Shown here: one piece after another, positions 42,616 through 51,911 of the stretch | Layout: each line of letters starts with the position of its first letter | Position numbering within the stretch: position 1 is the stretch's first letter | Assembly: GCF_049341845.1 (NCBI RefSeq) | Contig: NZ_JBMPIT010000011.1 | Location: 20,051-84,050 of the forward strand | Direction: 5' to 3' | Source of the DNA: Curtobacterium guangdongense | Lineage (GTDB): Bacteria; Actinomycetota; Actinomycetes; Actinomycetales; Microbacteriaceae | DNA: 64,000 nucleotides | Notes under the pieces: model-generated | Seen by the model: the letters and a program-made list of their open reading frames with translations, nothing else | What the model was told of the DNA's origin: nothing | Database searches by the model: none | Program-made: the position numbers and the translations under genes

Positions 42616-43260
42616 TCAGACGACGGTGGTCGCGAGGCGCTCCAGTGTCGTCTTGGCGTCGTGGAACTCGGCAGCCGCGTGGTCGGCCAGCGGTGCGAGC
42701 GCCGGAAGCCGGTCCGCGAGCGTGGCGCTCACGGTGATCGGGTACTGGCGCATGCCCAGAGCGTTCCCGAGGATGAGTTCCAGCACGGGCGAGCCGTGGT
42801 CCCAGTGCTCGGTCGGGGTGCCGGCGTCGTAGGTCGCCCCGCGGCTGACGATCGTCACGACGGGCTTGCCGGCGAGGGGCTGTGCGTCCCCGTCGAACGC
42901 GGGGGCGAGGACCCCCGGCACGTGGATGCGGTCGATCCAGGCCTTGAGCGACGACGGCACCGTGTAGTTGTAGAGCGGCGATCCGACCACGACGGCGTCG
43001 GCGTCGAGCAGCTCGTCGATGATCTCCTGGCGGAGCGCTTCGGCCTCGGGTGCGACGGACTCCTCGGCGGTCCGGTCGGCCGCCGCCCAGTGCAGCGCCG
43101 AGCTCTCCAGGTGCGGGAGCGGTGCCGCGTGCAGGTCCCGGTGCACCACGGTGTACTCCGGACCCCGAGCGCGCCAGGCGTCGGCGAACGCAGCGGTCAG
43201 CGCACGGGAACGCGAGTGGGAGAGGTCGGCGGACGAATCGATCTGGAGCAGCGTGGGCAT
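42616..43260 (-). CDS. azoR: FMN-dependent NADH-azoreductase
   Basis: 214 residues with the AzoR/flavodoxin-2 fold: MPTLLQIDSSADLSHSRSRALT (FMN phosphate loop), VVGSPLYNYTVPSSLKAWIDRI near 88-109 (FMN ring contact), and VVTIVSRGATYDAGTP near 131. It reduces quinones and azo compounds with NADH. Convergent with the MBL gene, four bases apart. Confidence 0.9.
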   Translation of the reverse strand: MPTLLQIDSSADLSHSRSRALTAAFADAWRARGPEYTVVHRDLHAAPLPHLESSALHWAAADRTAEESVAPEAEALRQEIIDELLDADAVVVGSPLYNYTVPSSLKAWIDRIHVPGVLAPAFDGDAQPLAGKPVVTIVSRGATYDAGTPTEHWDHGSPVLELILGNALGMRQYPITVSATLADRLPALAPLADHAAAEFHDAKTTLERLATTVV

Positions 43261-43300
43261 GCGCCAACGCTATCGACGTCCGCCGTCCTCCGGCGGGCCA

Positions 43301-43657
43301 TCAGGCGGTCGGCGGAGCGTAGAACTGCAGGTCGTTGCCCTCCGAGTCCTTGAACGGCGCGATGCGACCCCATTCGTGGTCCGAGATGCCGCCCGTGAAG
43401 TCGACTCCTGCGTCGCTCAGACGCTCGACCTCGGCGTCGATGGTGCCGTCCGGCTGGAAGGTGATCACCGCGCCGCCGTCGACCGAGCCGGAGGCGTGTT
43501 CGCGGCCGTTCAGCCCGATCATCAGGCCGTTCGCGTCGATCTCCGACCAGTCGGCGTCCTGGCTCGTCACGGTGAGACCGAGCGCGTCCCGGTAGAAGGC
43601 CACCGCCCGGTCCATGTCGGTCACCGGTATCCACACTGCTGCGACTCCGCTTGCCAT
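43301..43657 (-). CDS. VOC family protein (glyoxalase-like)
   Basis: 118 residues: VAAVWIPVTDMDRAVAFYRDALGLTV in the first half and a second beta-alpha-beta module ending IAPFKDSEGNDLQFYAPP, the standard VOC pattern with one vicinal-oxygen-chelate domain. ATG 43657 chosen over an upstream start at 43714. Metal ligands and substrate are not clear; could be a dioxygenase, glyoxalase or resistance protein. Confidence 0.88.
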   Translation of the reverse strand: MASGVAAVWIPVTDMDRAVAFYRDALGLTVTSQDADWSEIDANGLMIGLNGREHASGSVDGGAVITFQPDGTIDAEVERLSDAGVDFTGGISDHEWGRIAPFKDSEGNDLQFYAPPTA

Positions 43658-43796
43658 GTGCACTCCTCTGGTCCAGGACGGGCCGAGGGCCCGCCCGCTC
43701 CGGGCCTCCCGCATCCGCGGCGACCCGTTCCGAGTGTGCGCTGCCGCACCGGTGTGCCCTCACGGCTCCGGCGCCGGTCGCGTCCACAGGACGGAC

Positions 43797-43831
43797 GGGA
43801 GGCTCCTGCCGGACTCCGGCAGGAGCCTCCC
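43797..43831. terminator. Hairpin of the GGAGGCTC type
   Basis: 16-bp perfect arms starting GGGAGGCTCCTGCC with a 3-base loop, lying between two same-strand genes (LAYTG protein upstream, VOC downstream on the minus strand is reversed, so it separates their 5' and 3' ends). Strong enough to terminate; same word family as 31507-31539, 57872-57916 and 61465-61508. Confidence 0.65.
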
Positions 43832-43894
43832 GACCGGACCGGGAACGCGACAGCGCCGGTCGACCTGGGCGGTCGACCGGCGCTGTGCCGATCC

Positions 43895-43958
43895 GTGCTG
43901 GGTGCGGATCAGTGCTGAGTGCGGATCAGTGCTGGGTGCGGATCAGCGCTGGGTGCGG
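43895..43958. repeat. Tandem 17-bp repeat, nearly four copies
   Basis: The unit GTGCTGGGTGCGGATCA occurs at 43895, 43912 (one change) and 43929, then a partial copy from 43946. The last copies run into the stop codon and final codons of the surface-protein gene (ending RRRTQR). A second 17-bp tandem repeat of different sequence is at 16872-16922. Confidence 0.85.
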
Positions 43959-45427
43959 CGACGCAGCGCGCGCAGGCCGACGAGGCCGGCACCGGCTGCG
44001 AGCATGGCGAGCGCCCACGGCATGGCGTCGGTGGCGTCCGAGCCGGTGTAGGCGAGCTGGCCCTTGGCCGTCGTCGGCGTGACCGCCGCGACCGGGGCCG
44101 TCACCACGGTCGGGTTCACCGTGACAGGGAAGGAGACGGAGAGCCCGTCCTCGGCGACCGTCAGCACGTGGGTGGACGCGTGCGGGAAGGTGACCTTGGT
44201 CGAGAACTCGTCTGCGTCGTACGCGATCTGGTCCGTCGCGTGGTCGCTCGTGATGGTCGGGACCGGGTACTCGTCCGCGTCGGGGTCGATGGTCGAGTTG
44301 CCGTACTCGTCGACGGGGGAGCCGTCCACCCAGAGTGACTTCCCCTGGTCGACCGTCACGGAGCCGACCGTGTCGGACGTCGGGTCCTGCTCGAAGTCGG
44401 CGGGCTGGTGGAACTGCGTGATCGTGCCGTCGTAGTCGATGATCCAGAAGTTCGACTCGACGCCGGGGCCGAAGAGGTCCTCGCTGCTCCGGTCGGCCGC
44501 GCTCGCCATCACGCCGACGGCCTTGCCGGCCTCGACGGTCACCTCGACGTACTCGGTCGCGGTGGACGAGCTGTTCGAGGCGACGACGGTGAAGTCGTAG
44601 ACGCCGGCGAAGAACGGGGTGCCGTACAGCTCACCGGTCGCCTCGTTGAGCACGACGCCGTCGGGCAGGTACGTCTCCGGCGCGTCGTCCGGGTCGGTCG
44701 GGTCCGCGGACTCGGGGTTCGAGTAGCCGACGCTGTAGGTCACCGTGCCGCTGCCCGCGGTGACGGCGAAGACCTGCGAGAGCTTCTGGCCGGCGACCAC
44801 GCTGAGCGCGAGGGGAGTGTCGGCGGTCGTCTCGTCGCCGAACGCCACGTCCTCGGTGACGGCCTTCGTGGTGCCGACCGCCTTGTTGCCGTCCTCGTCG
44901 GTGATCACGACGGTGATGGTCTTGCCGATGTCGTCCTTCGTGACCGGGTACGACGTCTGCGAGGAAACCGTCGGACCGTCGTCGAGAGACCACTCGGTCG
45001 TGAGCTTCCCGGTCAGCGGGGAGTCGGCACGGAGGGTGACGCCGACCTTCGCGTCGCCGACGATCGTCGCGGCCACGGGGTCGGCGGCGAGGGCGGACAC
45101 GCCGGAGCGCTTCGTCGGGGCCTTCGTCGGTGCCGGAGCGGTCGGCTCGCCCGTCGGGGTCGAGTCGCCCGTCGGCTCGTCGGTCGCCGGAGCGGTCGGC
45201 GTCGACTCGGTCGGCGTCGCGCTCGGGGTCTCGGTCGGCGTCGGGGTCGACCCGTCGGTGGGGGTCGCGGTCGACGACGGGTCGACCTGCGCGGAGACGG
45301 CGGGTGTCGAGTCGTCCGCGTACGCGGCGGTCGCGGTGACCATGCCGAGGCCGGTGGTCAGGCCGATGAGTGCGATCGTGGTGCCGACGGCGCAGGCGCG
45401 TCGGGCACCGGAGGTGCTGCGGTGCAC
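43943..45427 (-). CDS. Sortase-anchored surface protein with Ig-like repeats (LAYTG)
   Basis: 494 residues from GTG 45427 after GGGGGAA. Signal peptide (HRSTSGARRACAVGTTIALIG... cleaved after AYA), a Thr/Pro/Ser-rich stalk (about 50-115), then Ig/cadherin-like modules (putative Ig with GELYGTPFFAGVYDFTVVAS). The C-terminus has the sortase-like LAYTG, a membrane helix and a basic RRRTQR tail, in place of LPXTG. Surface-anchored; binding partner unknown. No sortase gene is nearby. Its 5' region (45428-45593) holds the presumed promoter and no other gene. Confidence 0.82.
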   Translation of the reverse strand: MHRSTSGARRACAVGTTIALIGLTTGLGMVTATAAYADDSTPAVSAQVDPSSTATPTDGSTPTPTETPSATPTESTPTAPATDEPTGDSTPTGEPTAPAPTKAPTKRSGVSALAADPVAATIVGDAKVGVTLRADSPLTGKLTTEWSLDDGPTVSSQTSYPVTKDDIGKTITVVITDEDGNKAVGTTKAVTEDVAFGDETTADTPLALSVVAGQKLSQVFAVTAGSGTVTYSVGYSNPESADPTDPDDAPETYLPDGVVLNEATGELYGTPFFAGVYDFTVVASNSSSTATEYVEVTVEAGKAVGVMASAADRSSEDLFGPGVESNFWIIDYDGTITQFHQPADFEQDPTSDTVGSVTVDQGKSLWVDGSPVDEYGNSTIDPDADEYPVPTITSDHATDQIAYDADEFSTKVTFPHASTHVLTVAEDGLSVSFPVTVNPTVVTAPVAAVTPTTAKGQLAYTGSDATDAMPWALAMLAAGAGLVGLRALRRRTQR

Positions 45428-45593
45428 GGGTTCCCCCAGTGTTCGGGTCCGGACGGGTGCCGGATCGTAAGAATCCGCCGAGAATCTCAGGCGTGGTCGG
45501 ATCGTACTGATATTCGCGCGCTCACAGGAACACGCCTGTCCGGAATGTGACCCGGGTTGGGGGTGCTTGCGGGGTTCCGCATCCGCATCCATC

Positions 45594-46496
45594 TCAGGAA
45601 CGCGGTGCTGCGGCTGCCCGTTCGAGGGCGTCGCGGAACGCCGAGACCGCCGGTGACTCGGCACTCGCGATGCGCTGGGCGGTGAAGAGCGTGCGGCGTG
45701 CCGGATCGGGGAGCTCGAGCAAGCGGCAGCTCGTCGATCGACCGGCCCAGACCAGGTCGGGCATGAGTGCGACGGCGTTCCCGGACTCGATGAGCCGGAT
45801 CTGGGCCTGCAGGTCGGCGGTCTCGTAGCGGACGTCGGGTTCGAAGCCCGCGCGGCGGCAGGTCTGCTCGGCGAAGTGTCGTGATGCGGCCCCTCGTGGC
45901 TCCATCACCCACGGCAGTTCGGCGGCCTCGGCGAGGGACGACACCGGCCAGAGCGCCGTGTCCTCCGGCGGGAGTGCGAGCCGCACGGGGTCGGTCGTCA
46001 GGTCGCGGCTGTCGAGCCCGGGGAAGCGCGGGGCCGCGTGCGCGGGGTACTGCTCGGCGACGACCATGTCGAAGTCCCGCGCCCAGGTCTCCCCGAGCGC
46101 TGTCTCCGGCTCGCGCTGCACCATCTCGACGCGGACGTCGGGATGCTCGATCGCCATGGTCCGCAGGGCGTTCGGCATCAGGGCCAGCGCCGCGGACTGG
46201 AACACCGCGACCCGGATGCGTCCCTGCACGGTGGTCAGCGTCGACTCGACCGACGCCTGCGCACGCTCCAGGGTGTCGAGGACGTCACTCGCCGCGGCCA
46301 CGAGGACCTCTGCCTGCGGGGTGAGCTGCAGCCGCCGTCCCGCCTTGCGGAGGAGCTGGACGCCGGCTTCCCGTTCGAGGACCGCGAGCTGCTGCGACAC
46401 CGCCGACGGGGTGAAGTTCAGCGCCTCGGCGACGGCCGCGACGGTGCCGCGGATCGAGAGCTCTCGGAGGAGGACGAGGCGGCGGACGTCGAGCAT
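45594..46496 (-). CDS. LysR family regulator, divergent from putA
   Basis: 300 residues with LysR winged helix (MLDVRRLVLLRELSIRGTVAAVAEAL, then FTPSAVSQQLAVLEREAG) and a ligand-binding domain from about 90. LysR genes of this type, divergent from a neighbouring catabolic gene, usually control it; here that gene is putA at 46579, with an 82-base gap. The ligand, possibly proline, is inference. Confidence 0.85.
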   Translation of the reverse strand: MLDVRRLVLLRELSIRGTVAAVAEALNFTPSAVSQQLAVLEREAGVQLLRKAGRRLQLTPQAEVLVAAASDVLDTLERAQASVESTLTTVQGRIRVAVFQSAALALMPNALRTMAIEHPDVRVEMVQREPETALGETWARDFDMVVAEQYPAHAAPRFPGLDSRDLTTDPVRLALPPEDTALWPVSSLAEAAELPWVMEPRGAASRHFAEQTCRRAGFEPDVRYETADLQAQIRLIESGNAVALMPDLVWAGRSTSCRLLELPDPARRTLFTAQRIASAESPAVSAFRDALERAAAAPRS

Positions 46497-46578
46497 GCAG
46501 AAAGGATAGGTGAACTGAACGGATCCGATCAGAAAGAGTTGCTTCCGCTACCGAAACGCGGAGCAGCACACTGATGCC

Positions 46579-49500
46579 ATGACCGACGTCCAGCCGCACG
46601 CCGACGCTGCGCCCACGACCGACCACGACCGCCTCGCCGACGAGTCCGTTGCGCTCGTCAGACAGTGGCTCGCCGAGGCGGAGACGTACCCGGTCGACGG
46701 GTCCGCCAAGCAGCTGGCCGGGGTCCTCGCCGACCCGAAGGGCCTGGCGTTCGCCGTCGGCTTCGTCGACGGCGTCGTCCGTCCGGAGGACCTCGGCGTC
46801 GCCGCACGCCGTCTCCAGCAGATCGCGCCGGACGCACCCGGGTTCCTGCCCGGCGCGCTCCGCGGACTGGTGCGCATCGGTGGCGGACTGGCACCGAGCC
46901 TCCCGGGTGTCGTCGTCCCCATCGCCCGACGCGTGCTGCGGAACATGGTCGGCCACCTCATCGTCGACGCGACCGATGCGAAGCTCGGTCCGGCCATCGC
47001 GAAGATCAAGCAGGACGGCGTCCGGCTCAACGTGAACCTGCTCGGCGAGGCCGTGCTCGGCGAACGCGAGGCGTCCCGGCGCCTCGACGGCACGCACGAG
47101 CTGCTCGCGCGGGACGACGTCGACTACGTGTCTATCAAGGTCTCCTCGACGGTGCACCCGCACTCGCCGTGGGCGTTCGACCACGCGGTGGACGACATCG
47201 TCGACAAGCTCCGCCCGCTGTTCTCTCGGGCCGCGGCCTCGTCGCCCGCCAAGTTCATCAACCTCGACATGGAGGAGTTCAAGGACCTCGACCTGACGAT
47301 CGCGGTCTTCACGAAGCTCCTCGACGAGCCCGCGTTCCTCGGGCTCGAGGCGGGCATCGTGCTGCAGGCGTACCTCCCCGACGCGCTCTCCGCGATGCAG
47401 CAGCTGCAGGAGTGGTCCGCCGCTCGGCGCGCCCGTGGCGGTGCCGCGATCAAGGTGCGTCTGGTGAAGGGCGCGAACCTGCCGATGGAGCAGGTCGAGG
47501 CATCCGTGCACGGCTGGCCGCTCGCCACCTGGCACACCAAGCAGGACTCCGACACGAACTACAAGCGGGTGCTCGACTGGGCGCTCACCCCGGACCGGAT
47601 CGCGAACGTGCGGGTCGGCGTCGCCGGGCACAACCTGTTCGACGTCGCGCACGCCTGGCTGCTCGCCGGGCAGCGCGGGGTCCGCGACGGCATCGAGTTC
47701 GAGATGCTGCTCGGGATGGCGCAGGGTCAGGCCGCCGCCGTCCGTCGCACGGTGGGATCCCTGCTGCTGTACACGCCGGTCGTGCACCCCGGTGAGTTCG
47801 ACGTCGCGATCGCGTATCTGATCCGCCGACTCGAAGAAGGCGCCTCGCAGGACAACTTCATGTCAGCGGTGTTCTCGCTGCAGTCCTCGCCGACGCTGTT
47901 CGAGCGCGAGGAGTCGCGGTTCCGCGCGTCCCTGGCGCCGCTGTCGCTCCCCGGCGGGCTCGCCGCGCCCTCGTCGCACCGGGTCGCGGACCGGTACGCC
48001 GCTGTGGGCCGTCCGACGCCCGGCCACTTCGAGAACACGCCGGACAGCGACCCGTCGGTCGCCGCGGTGCGCGAATGGGGTGCGGCGATCACCGGTCGGG
48101 TCGCGTCGTCGACACTGGGCGAGTCGGCCGTCCGGGAGGCTCGGGTCGGGTCGGAGTCGCAACTCACGTCCGCCCTGGAGCGCGTCCGCGCCGCCGGTTC
48201 CGTCTGGGGGACTTGGTCCGGTCCGGCGCGTGGCGCGGTGCTCCACGCCGTCGGCGACGCCCTCGAGGCGAACCGCGCTGCCCTCGTCGAGGTGATGGCG
48301 TCCGAGACCGGGAAGACCATCGACCAGGCCGATCCCGAGGTCTCCGAGGCGATCGACTTCGCCCACTTCTACGGAGAGCTCGCGGCATCGCTCGACGAGG
48401 TCGACGGTGCAACGTTCTCGCCGGCCGCGCTGACGCTCGTCGCGCCGCCGTGGAACTTCCCCGTGGCGATCCCCGCCGGGTCCACGCTCGCTGCGCTGGC
48501 CGCCGGGTCCGCCGTCGTGCTGAAGCCCGCGCCGCCGGCCGCCCGGTGCGCCGCCGTGCTGGCGTCGGTGATGTCCACCGCGTTCGACGCGATGGGCGCG
48601 CCGGCCGACGTCCTGGCGTTCATGGACGTCCCCGAGGACTCGCTCGGGTCGACGCTCGTCGCATCGCCGCTCGTCGACCGGGTGATCCTGACCGGTGCGT
48701 ACGAGACCGCGTCGCTCTTCCGCTCGTTCCGCAAGGACCTGCCGCTCCTCGCCGAGACCTCGGGCAAGAACGCGATTATCGTCACGCCGTCGGCGGACCT
48801 CGACCTCGCGGTGAAGGACGTCGTCGCGTCGGCGTTCGGGCACGCGGGGCAGAAGTGCTCGGCGGCGTCCCTCGTGGTGCTCGTCGGCTCGGTCGCGAAG
48901 TCGCGGCGGTTCCGGTCGCAGCTCCTCGACGCGGTGTCGTCGCTGACCGTCGGGTACCCGACCGACCCAGCCTCGCAGATGGGTCCGGTCGTCACGCCGG
49001 CCGAGGGCAAGTTGCTCGAGGGACTGACCACGCTCGAGCCCGGGCAGAACTGGGCCGTGCAGCCCCGGCAGCTCGACGAGTCCGGTCGTCTGTGGAGCCC
49101 GGGCGTGCGCGCCGGCGTCAAGCGTGGGTCGGCGTTCCACCGCACCGAGTACTTCGGCCCGATCCTCGGCATCATGACCGCGTCGACCCTCGACGAGGCG
49201 ATCGACATCGTCAACGAGGTCGACTACGGGCTCACCTCGGGGCTGCACTCGCTCGACCCGTCGGAGATCGGCACGTGGCTGTCGCGCATCGACGCGGGCA
49301 ACCTCTACGTCAACCGCGGCATCACCGGGGCGATCGTGCGTCGGCAGCCGTTCGGCGGGTGGAAGAAATCGGCCGTCGGCGCCGGGACGAAGGCCGGCGG
49401 TGTGAACTACCTGTTCGGGCTGGGCTCCTGGGCGCCGGCTCCGGCCACCGCGGGTGCGCCGGTGTCGGCAGCGGTCGCGGCGTTCGTCCGCGCCGCCGGA

Positions 49501-50037
49501 GTCTCGTCGTCCTCGGTGTCTCGGGCCGTGGCGTCCGACGAGCTCGCGTGGACGTCGTTGTTCGGGACTGCGGTGGACGTGTCCGCGCTGTCGGCGGAGC
49601 GGAACGTCGCGCGGTACCTGCCGTACCCGGGTGTGCACGTGCGGTTGGCGTCTGGGAGTCCGTCTTCGTCGGACGATCTGGTCCGTGTCGTCGCTGCTGC
49701 GCTCCGAGCGGGGACGACGATCGACGTCTCCTCGGCGGGCGACGTGCCGTCCGCGATCGCCGCGCTGGACTGCGTCCGGTCGGTCACGTCGTCGGAGTCC
49801 GACGCGGCGTTCGGGGCGCGCGTGGCAGCTGGCCCTTCGACCCGGGTGCGGCTCATCGGCGGCTCTGCTGCTGCGCTGTACGAGGCCGTTGACGGTCGCC
49901 CCGACGTCGCGGTGTACGCCGAGCCGGTCACCGAGGCCGGGCGCATCGAGCTGCTGCCGTTCCTCCGCGAGCAGGCCGTGTCGATCACCGCGCACCGGTT
50001 CGGCACGCCGAACCACCTGACGGACGCGTTGATCTAG
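46579..50037 (+). CDS. putA: Bifunctional proline dehydrogenase / P5C dehydrogenase PutA
   Basis: 1152 residues. The proline dehydrogenase half (about 90-460) has VRLNVNLLGEAVLG, DYVSIKVSS, KVRLVKGAN and LGMAQGQAAAVRRTVG-type FAD-barrel elements. The aldehyde dehydrogenase half (about 520-1010) has Glu726 in LLAETSGKNAI and the nucleophile Cys760 in GHAGQKCSAAS. It oxidises proline to glutamate with FAD and NAD. No N-terminal DNA-binding domain, so regulation falls to the adjacent LysR. The C-terminal 150 residues are less conserved. Confidence 0.93.
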   Translation: MTDVQPHADAAPTTDHDRLADESVALVRQWLAEAETYPVDGSAKQLAGVLADPKGLAFAVGFVDGVVRPEDLGVAARRLQQIAPDAPGFLPGALRGLVRIGGGLAPSLPGVVVPIARRVLRNMVGHLIVDATDAKLGPAIAKIKQDGVRLNVNLLGEAVLGEREASRRLDGTHELLARDDVDYVSIKVSSTVHPHSPWAFDHAVDDIVDKLRPLFSRAAASSPAKFINLDMEEFKDLDLTIAVFTKLLDEPAFLGLEAGIVLQAYLPDALSAMQQLQEWSAARRARGGAAIKVRLVKGANLPMEQVEASVHGWPLATWHTKQDSDTNYKRVLDWALTPDRIANVRVGVAGHNLFDVAHAWLLAGQRGVRDGIEFEMLLGMAQGQAAAVRRTVGSLLLYTPVVHPGEFDVAIAYLIRRLEEGASQDNFMSAVFSLQSSPTLFEREESRFRASLAPLSLPGGLAAPSSHRVADRYAAVGRPTPGHFENTPDSDPSVAAVREWGAAITGRVASSTLGESAVREARVGSESQLTSALERVRAAGSVWGTWSGPARGAVLHAVGDALEANRAALVEVMASETGKTIDQADPEVSEAIDFAHFYGELAASLDEVDGATFSPAALTLVAPPWNFPVAIPAGSTLAALAAGSAVVLKPAPPAARCAAVLASVMSTAFDAMGAPADVLAFMDVPEDSLGSTLVASPLVDRVILTGAYETASLFRSFRKDLPLLAETSGKNAIIVTPSADLDLAVKDVVASAFGHAGQKCSAASLVVLVGSVAKSRRFRSQLLDAVSSLTVGYPTDPASQMGPVVTPAEGKLLEGLTTLEPGQNWAVQPRQLDESGRLWSPGVRAGVKRGSAFHRTEYFGPILGIMTASTLDEAIDIVNEVDYGLTSGLHSLDPSEIGTWLSRIDAGNLYVNRGITGAIVRRQPFGGWKKSAVGAGTKAGGVNYLFGLGSWAPAPATAGAPVSAAVAAFVRAAGVSSSSVSRAVASDELAWTSLFGTAVDVSALSAERNVARYLPYPGVHVRLASGSPSSSDDLVRVVAAALRAGTTIDVSSAGDVPSAIAALDCVRSVTSSESDAAFGARVAAGPSTRVRLIGGSAAALYEAVDGRPDVAVYAEPVTEAGRIELLPFLREQAVSITAHRFGTPNHLTDALI

Positions 50038-50054
50038 TCGGGCAACGACACCGA

Positions 50055-50110
50055 ACCGCGAAACGGACACCCCATCGGGCAATTGCCTGGTGCGGTGTCC
50101 GTTTCGCGGT
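50055..50110. terminator. Hairpin after putA
   Basis: 17-bp perfect arms ACCGCGAAACGGACACC and GGTGTCCGTTTCGCGGT, 22-base loop, starting 18 bases after the putA stop. Likely the putA terminator. Confidence 0.7.
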
Positions 50111-50183
50111 GCGGTGCGCCCGCGATGTCCGGTGCGCGCGCGGGCACGGGTCGCTCGGAGGCATCGGGCGTTGGGTCGGGGGC

Positions 50184-50624
50184 ATGACAGAACCGTTCGC
50201 ACGACCGTCCGCACTGGCCCACGTCCGCGTGACCGTGACGGACATCCACCGCAGCAAGGCGTTCTACCAGCAGCTGCTCGGCACCGATCCGGCGATCGAC
50301 TTCAGCGACCAGGTCGACGAGCCGGGCATCCTGCAGGACCGCGAGCGCTTCTACGGCGGCAGCGTGTTCCAACTCGGTGATCAGGTGTTCGGCCTGCGTC
50401 CGGTGGCACCGGCAGGGCAGCGCTTCGACCCGGACACGGTCGGTCTCGACCACGTGAGCTTCGTCGTCGGCTCGGTCGATGAACTGCACCAGGCGGCCGC
50501 GCGACTCGACGCCGCGGGGGTCGAGCACGGCGAGGTGACGGACCTCGGGGACGCCGGCATGGTGATCCTGTCCGTGCAGGACCCCGACGACATCAACCTC
50601 GAGCTGGCGGCGCTGAAGGCCTGA
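50184..50624 (+). CDS. VOC family protein
   Basis: 146 residues from ATG 50184. LAHVRVTVTDIHRSKAFYQQLLGTDP and LDHVSFVVGSVDELHQAAARLDAAGVEHG with IMLELAALKA-like ending (INLELAALKA) form the paired beta-alpha-beta modules of a VOC protein, with His and Glu at the usual metal positions. Likely a glyoxalase or dioxygenase-like enzyme; substrate unknown. Confidence 0.88.
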   Translation: MTEPFARPSALAHVRVTVTDIHRSKAFYQQLLGTDPAIDFSDQVDEPGILQDRERFYGGSVFQLGDQVFGLRPVAPAGQRFDPDTVGLDHVSFVVGSVDELHQAAARLDAAGVEHGEVTDLGDAGMVILSVQDPDDINLELAALKA

Positions 50625-50661
50625 CGGACGGCCCGGCGCCGCCGCTCCGCGTCGGTCGCTT

Positions 50662-50723
50662 CGCACAACCGAAAGCAGTCCGTGCCGCGGAACCCCGCGG
50701 CGCGGACTGCTTTCGGTTGTGCG
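50662..50723. terminator. Long perfect hairpin (family B)
   Basis: 21-bp perfect arms beginning CGCACAACCGAAAGCAGTCC around a 20-base GC-rich loop, between the convergent VOC and thioesterase genes. A close relative is at 61382-61437. Probable bidirectional terminator. Confidence 0.75.
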
Positions 50724-50758
50724 GCGGCAAAACGCGCCGCGCGGCTGCGGACGCAGGG

Positions 50759-51190
50759 TCAGGCGGCGACGGACAGCATCGTGGACGTGACCAGGGCGCG
50801 GAGCTGCTCCGGCAGGGGGATCGGGCGGCGGGCGCCCTCGCGGTCGATGATGACGTGCGCGAACTCACCCGTCGCGAGCAGCGCGCCGTCGGACTGCCGG
50901 AACAGGCCGAACTCCCACGACAGGCTCGTGTTCCCGAGGTGCTTCGAGCGCATGCCCACCTCGATGACGTCCGGCCACACGGCGGACTCGACGAACCGGC
51001 AGCTCGACGACACGAGCACGGCGATCCACTCCGACGTGAACGGGTCGAGCCCGGCTTCCGAGCGGAACCAGTACGTCGCGGCGTTGTCCATCGCGCTGTA
51101 GTAGATCGTGTTGTTCACGTGCCCGAACATGTCGTTGTCGTTCCAGCGCGTGGGGTAGGTGCGGCGGAACGGGTACTCGTCGATGGTCAT
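50759..51190 (-). CDS. Acyl-CoA thioesterase (4HBT hotdog)
   Basis: 143 residues with the hotdog thioesterase motif RWNDNDMFGHVNNTIYYSAMDNA near 16-38 (catalytic Asp and His in the 4-hydroxybenzoyl-CoA-type order), then RFVESAVWPDVIEVGMRSKHLG. Hydrolyses acyl-CoA thioesters; chain-length preference not visible. It lies 10 bases from the bacteriocin ABC gene on the same strand but is functionally separate. Confidence 0.88.
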   Translation of the reverse strand: MTIDEYPFRRTYPTRWNDNDMFGHVNNTIYYSAMDNAATYWFRSEAGLDPFTSEWIAVLVSSSCRFVESAVWPDVIEVGMRSKHLGNTSLSWEFGLFRQSDGALLATGEFAHVIIDREGARRPIPLPEQLRALVTSTMLSVAA

Positions 51191-51200
51191 CGGACTCCGA

Positions 51201-51911
51201 TCAGTTCACCGACATCCTCTCCCATCGTCGTCGCCGCGAAGTGCGAACGGTCTCGGATCCCTGTTCACCCGACAGCACGAGCACGTCGTCAGCCCAGACG
51301 ACGACGGCGGGGTCGTGCGTCGCGATGACGATCGCGGAACCCTGCGCACGGAGTCCGGCCAGACACTCCAGGACCTCGGCTCCCGTCGCGACGTCGAGGG
51401 CAGCGGTGGGCTCGTCTGCCAAGACCACCGCAGGGCGGCGGATCACGAGCCGCGCCAACGCCAGGCGATGCCGTTCGCCTCCGCTCAACCGGTGTGCCTT
51501 CGTCCGCTCGTCTATGTGCAGCCCGACCGAGGTCAACGCCGCCTGCCGGATCGGCGCTCGCATCGACCGTTTGGTCGTCGCTCCGATGAAGGCGACGTCG
51601 AGGTTCCGCCGCACGGTCCAGTCGTCCTCGAGCGCGCCGTTCTGGAACAGGTGCCCGATGGTGTGCCGGTACAGCGCGCTGCGTCGACCGGCACGGACAC
51701 GCGTCACGTCCTCGTCCGCGATCACGACCCTCCCGCTGTCCACGCGTTCGACCAGGCCGAGGCAGCGCAGCAGTGTCGACTTGCCGCTCCCACTGGGTCC
51801 GGTGACCACGAGTGCAGCTCCGGGTGACACCGCGAGGTCGACGTCACGCCAGAGCGTTCGATGACCGTGGCCCTTCGTGATCGACTCCGCCTGCAGGATC
51901 GGTCCGGTCAT
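51201..51911 (-). CDS. Lactococcin 972-group ABC transporter ATPase
   Basis: 236 residues: Walker A GPSGSGKST near 38-46, signature LSGGERHRLALARL near 138, Walker B VVLADEPT. Full-length ABC ATPase without extra domains. Its ATG overlaps the stop of the large membrane gene (ATGA). This order, with a lactococcin 972-like peptide gene upstream, matches the export/immunity ABC pair of that bacteriocin group. Confidence 0.85.
   Translation of the reverse strand: MTGPILQAESITKGHGHRTLWRDVDLAVSPGAALVVTGPSGSGKSTLLRCLGLVERVDSGRVVIADEDVTRVRAGRRSALYRHTIGHLFQNGALEDDWTVRRNLDVAFIGATTKRSMRAPIRQAALTSVGLHIDERTKAHRLSGGERHRLALARLVIRRPAVVLADEPTAALDVATGAEVLECLAGLRAQGSAIVIATHDPAVVVWADDVLVLSGEQGSETVRTSRRRRWERMSVN

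Noticed and set aside
43895..43958. CRISPR-like repeat
   Set aside because: 17-bp units follow each other without spacers, so it is a simple tandem repeat; no cas genes are present.
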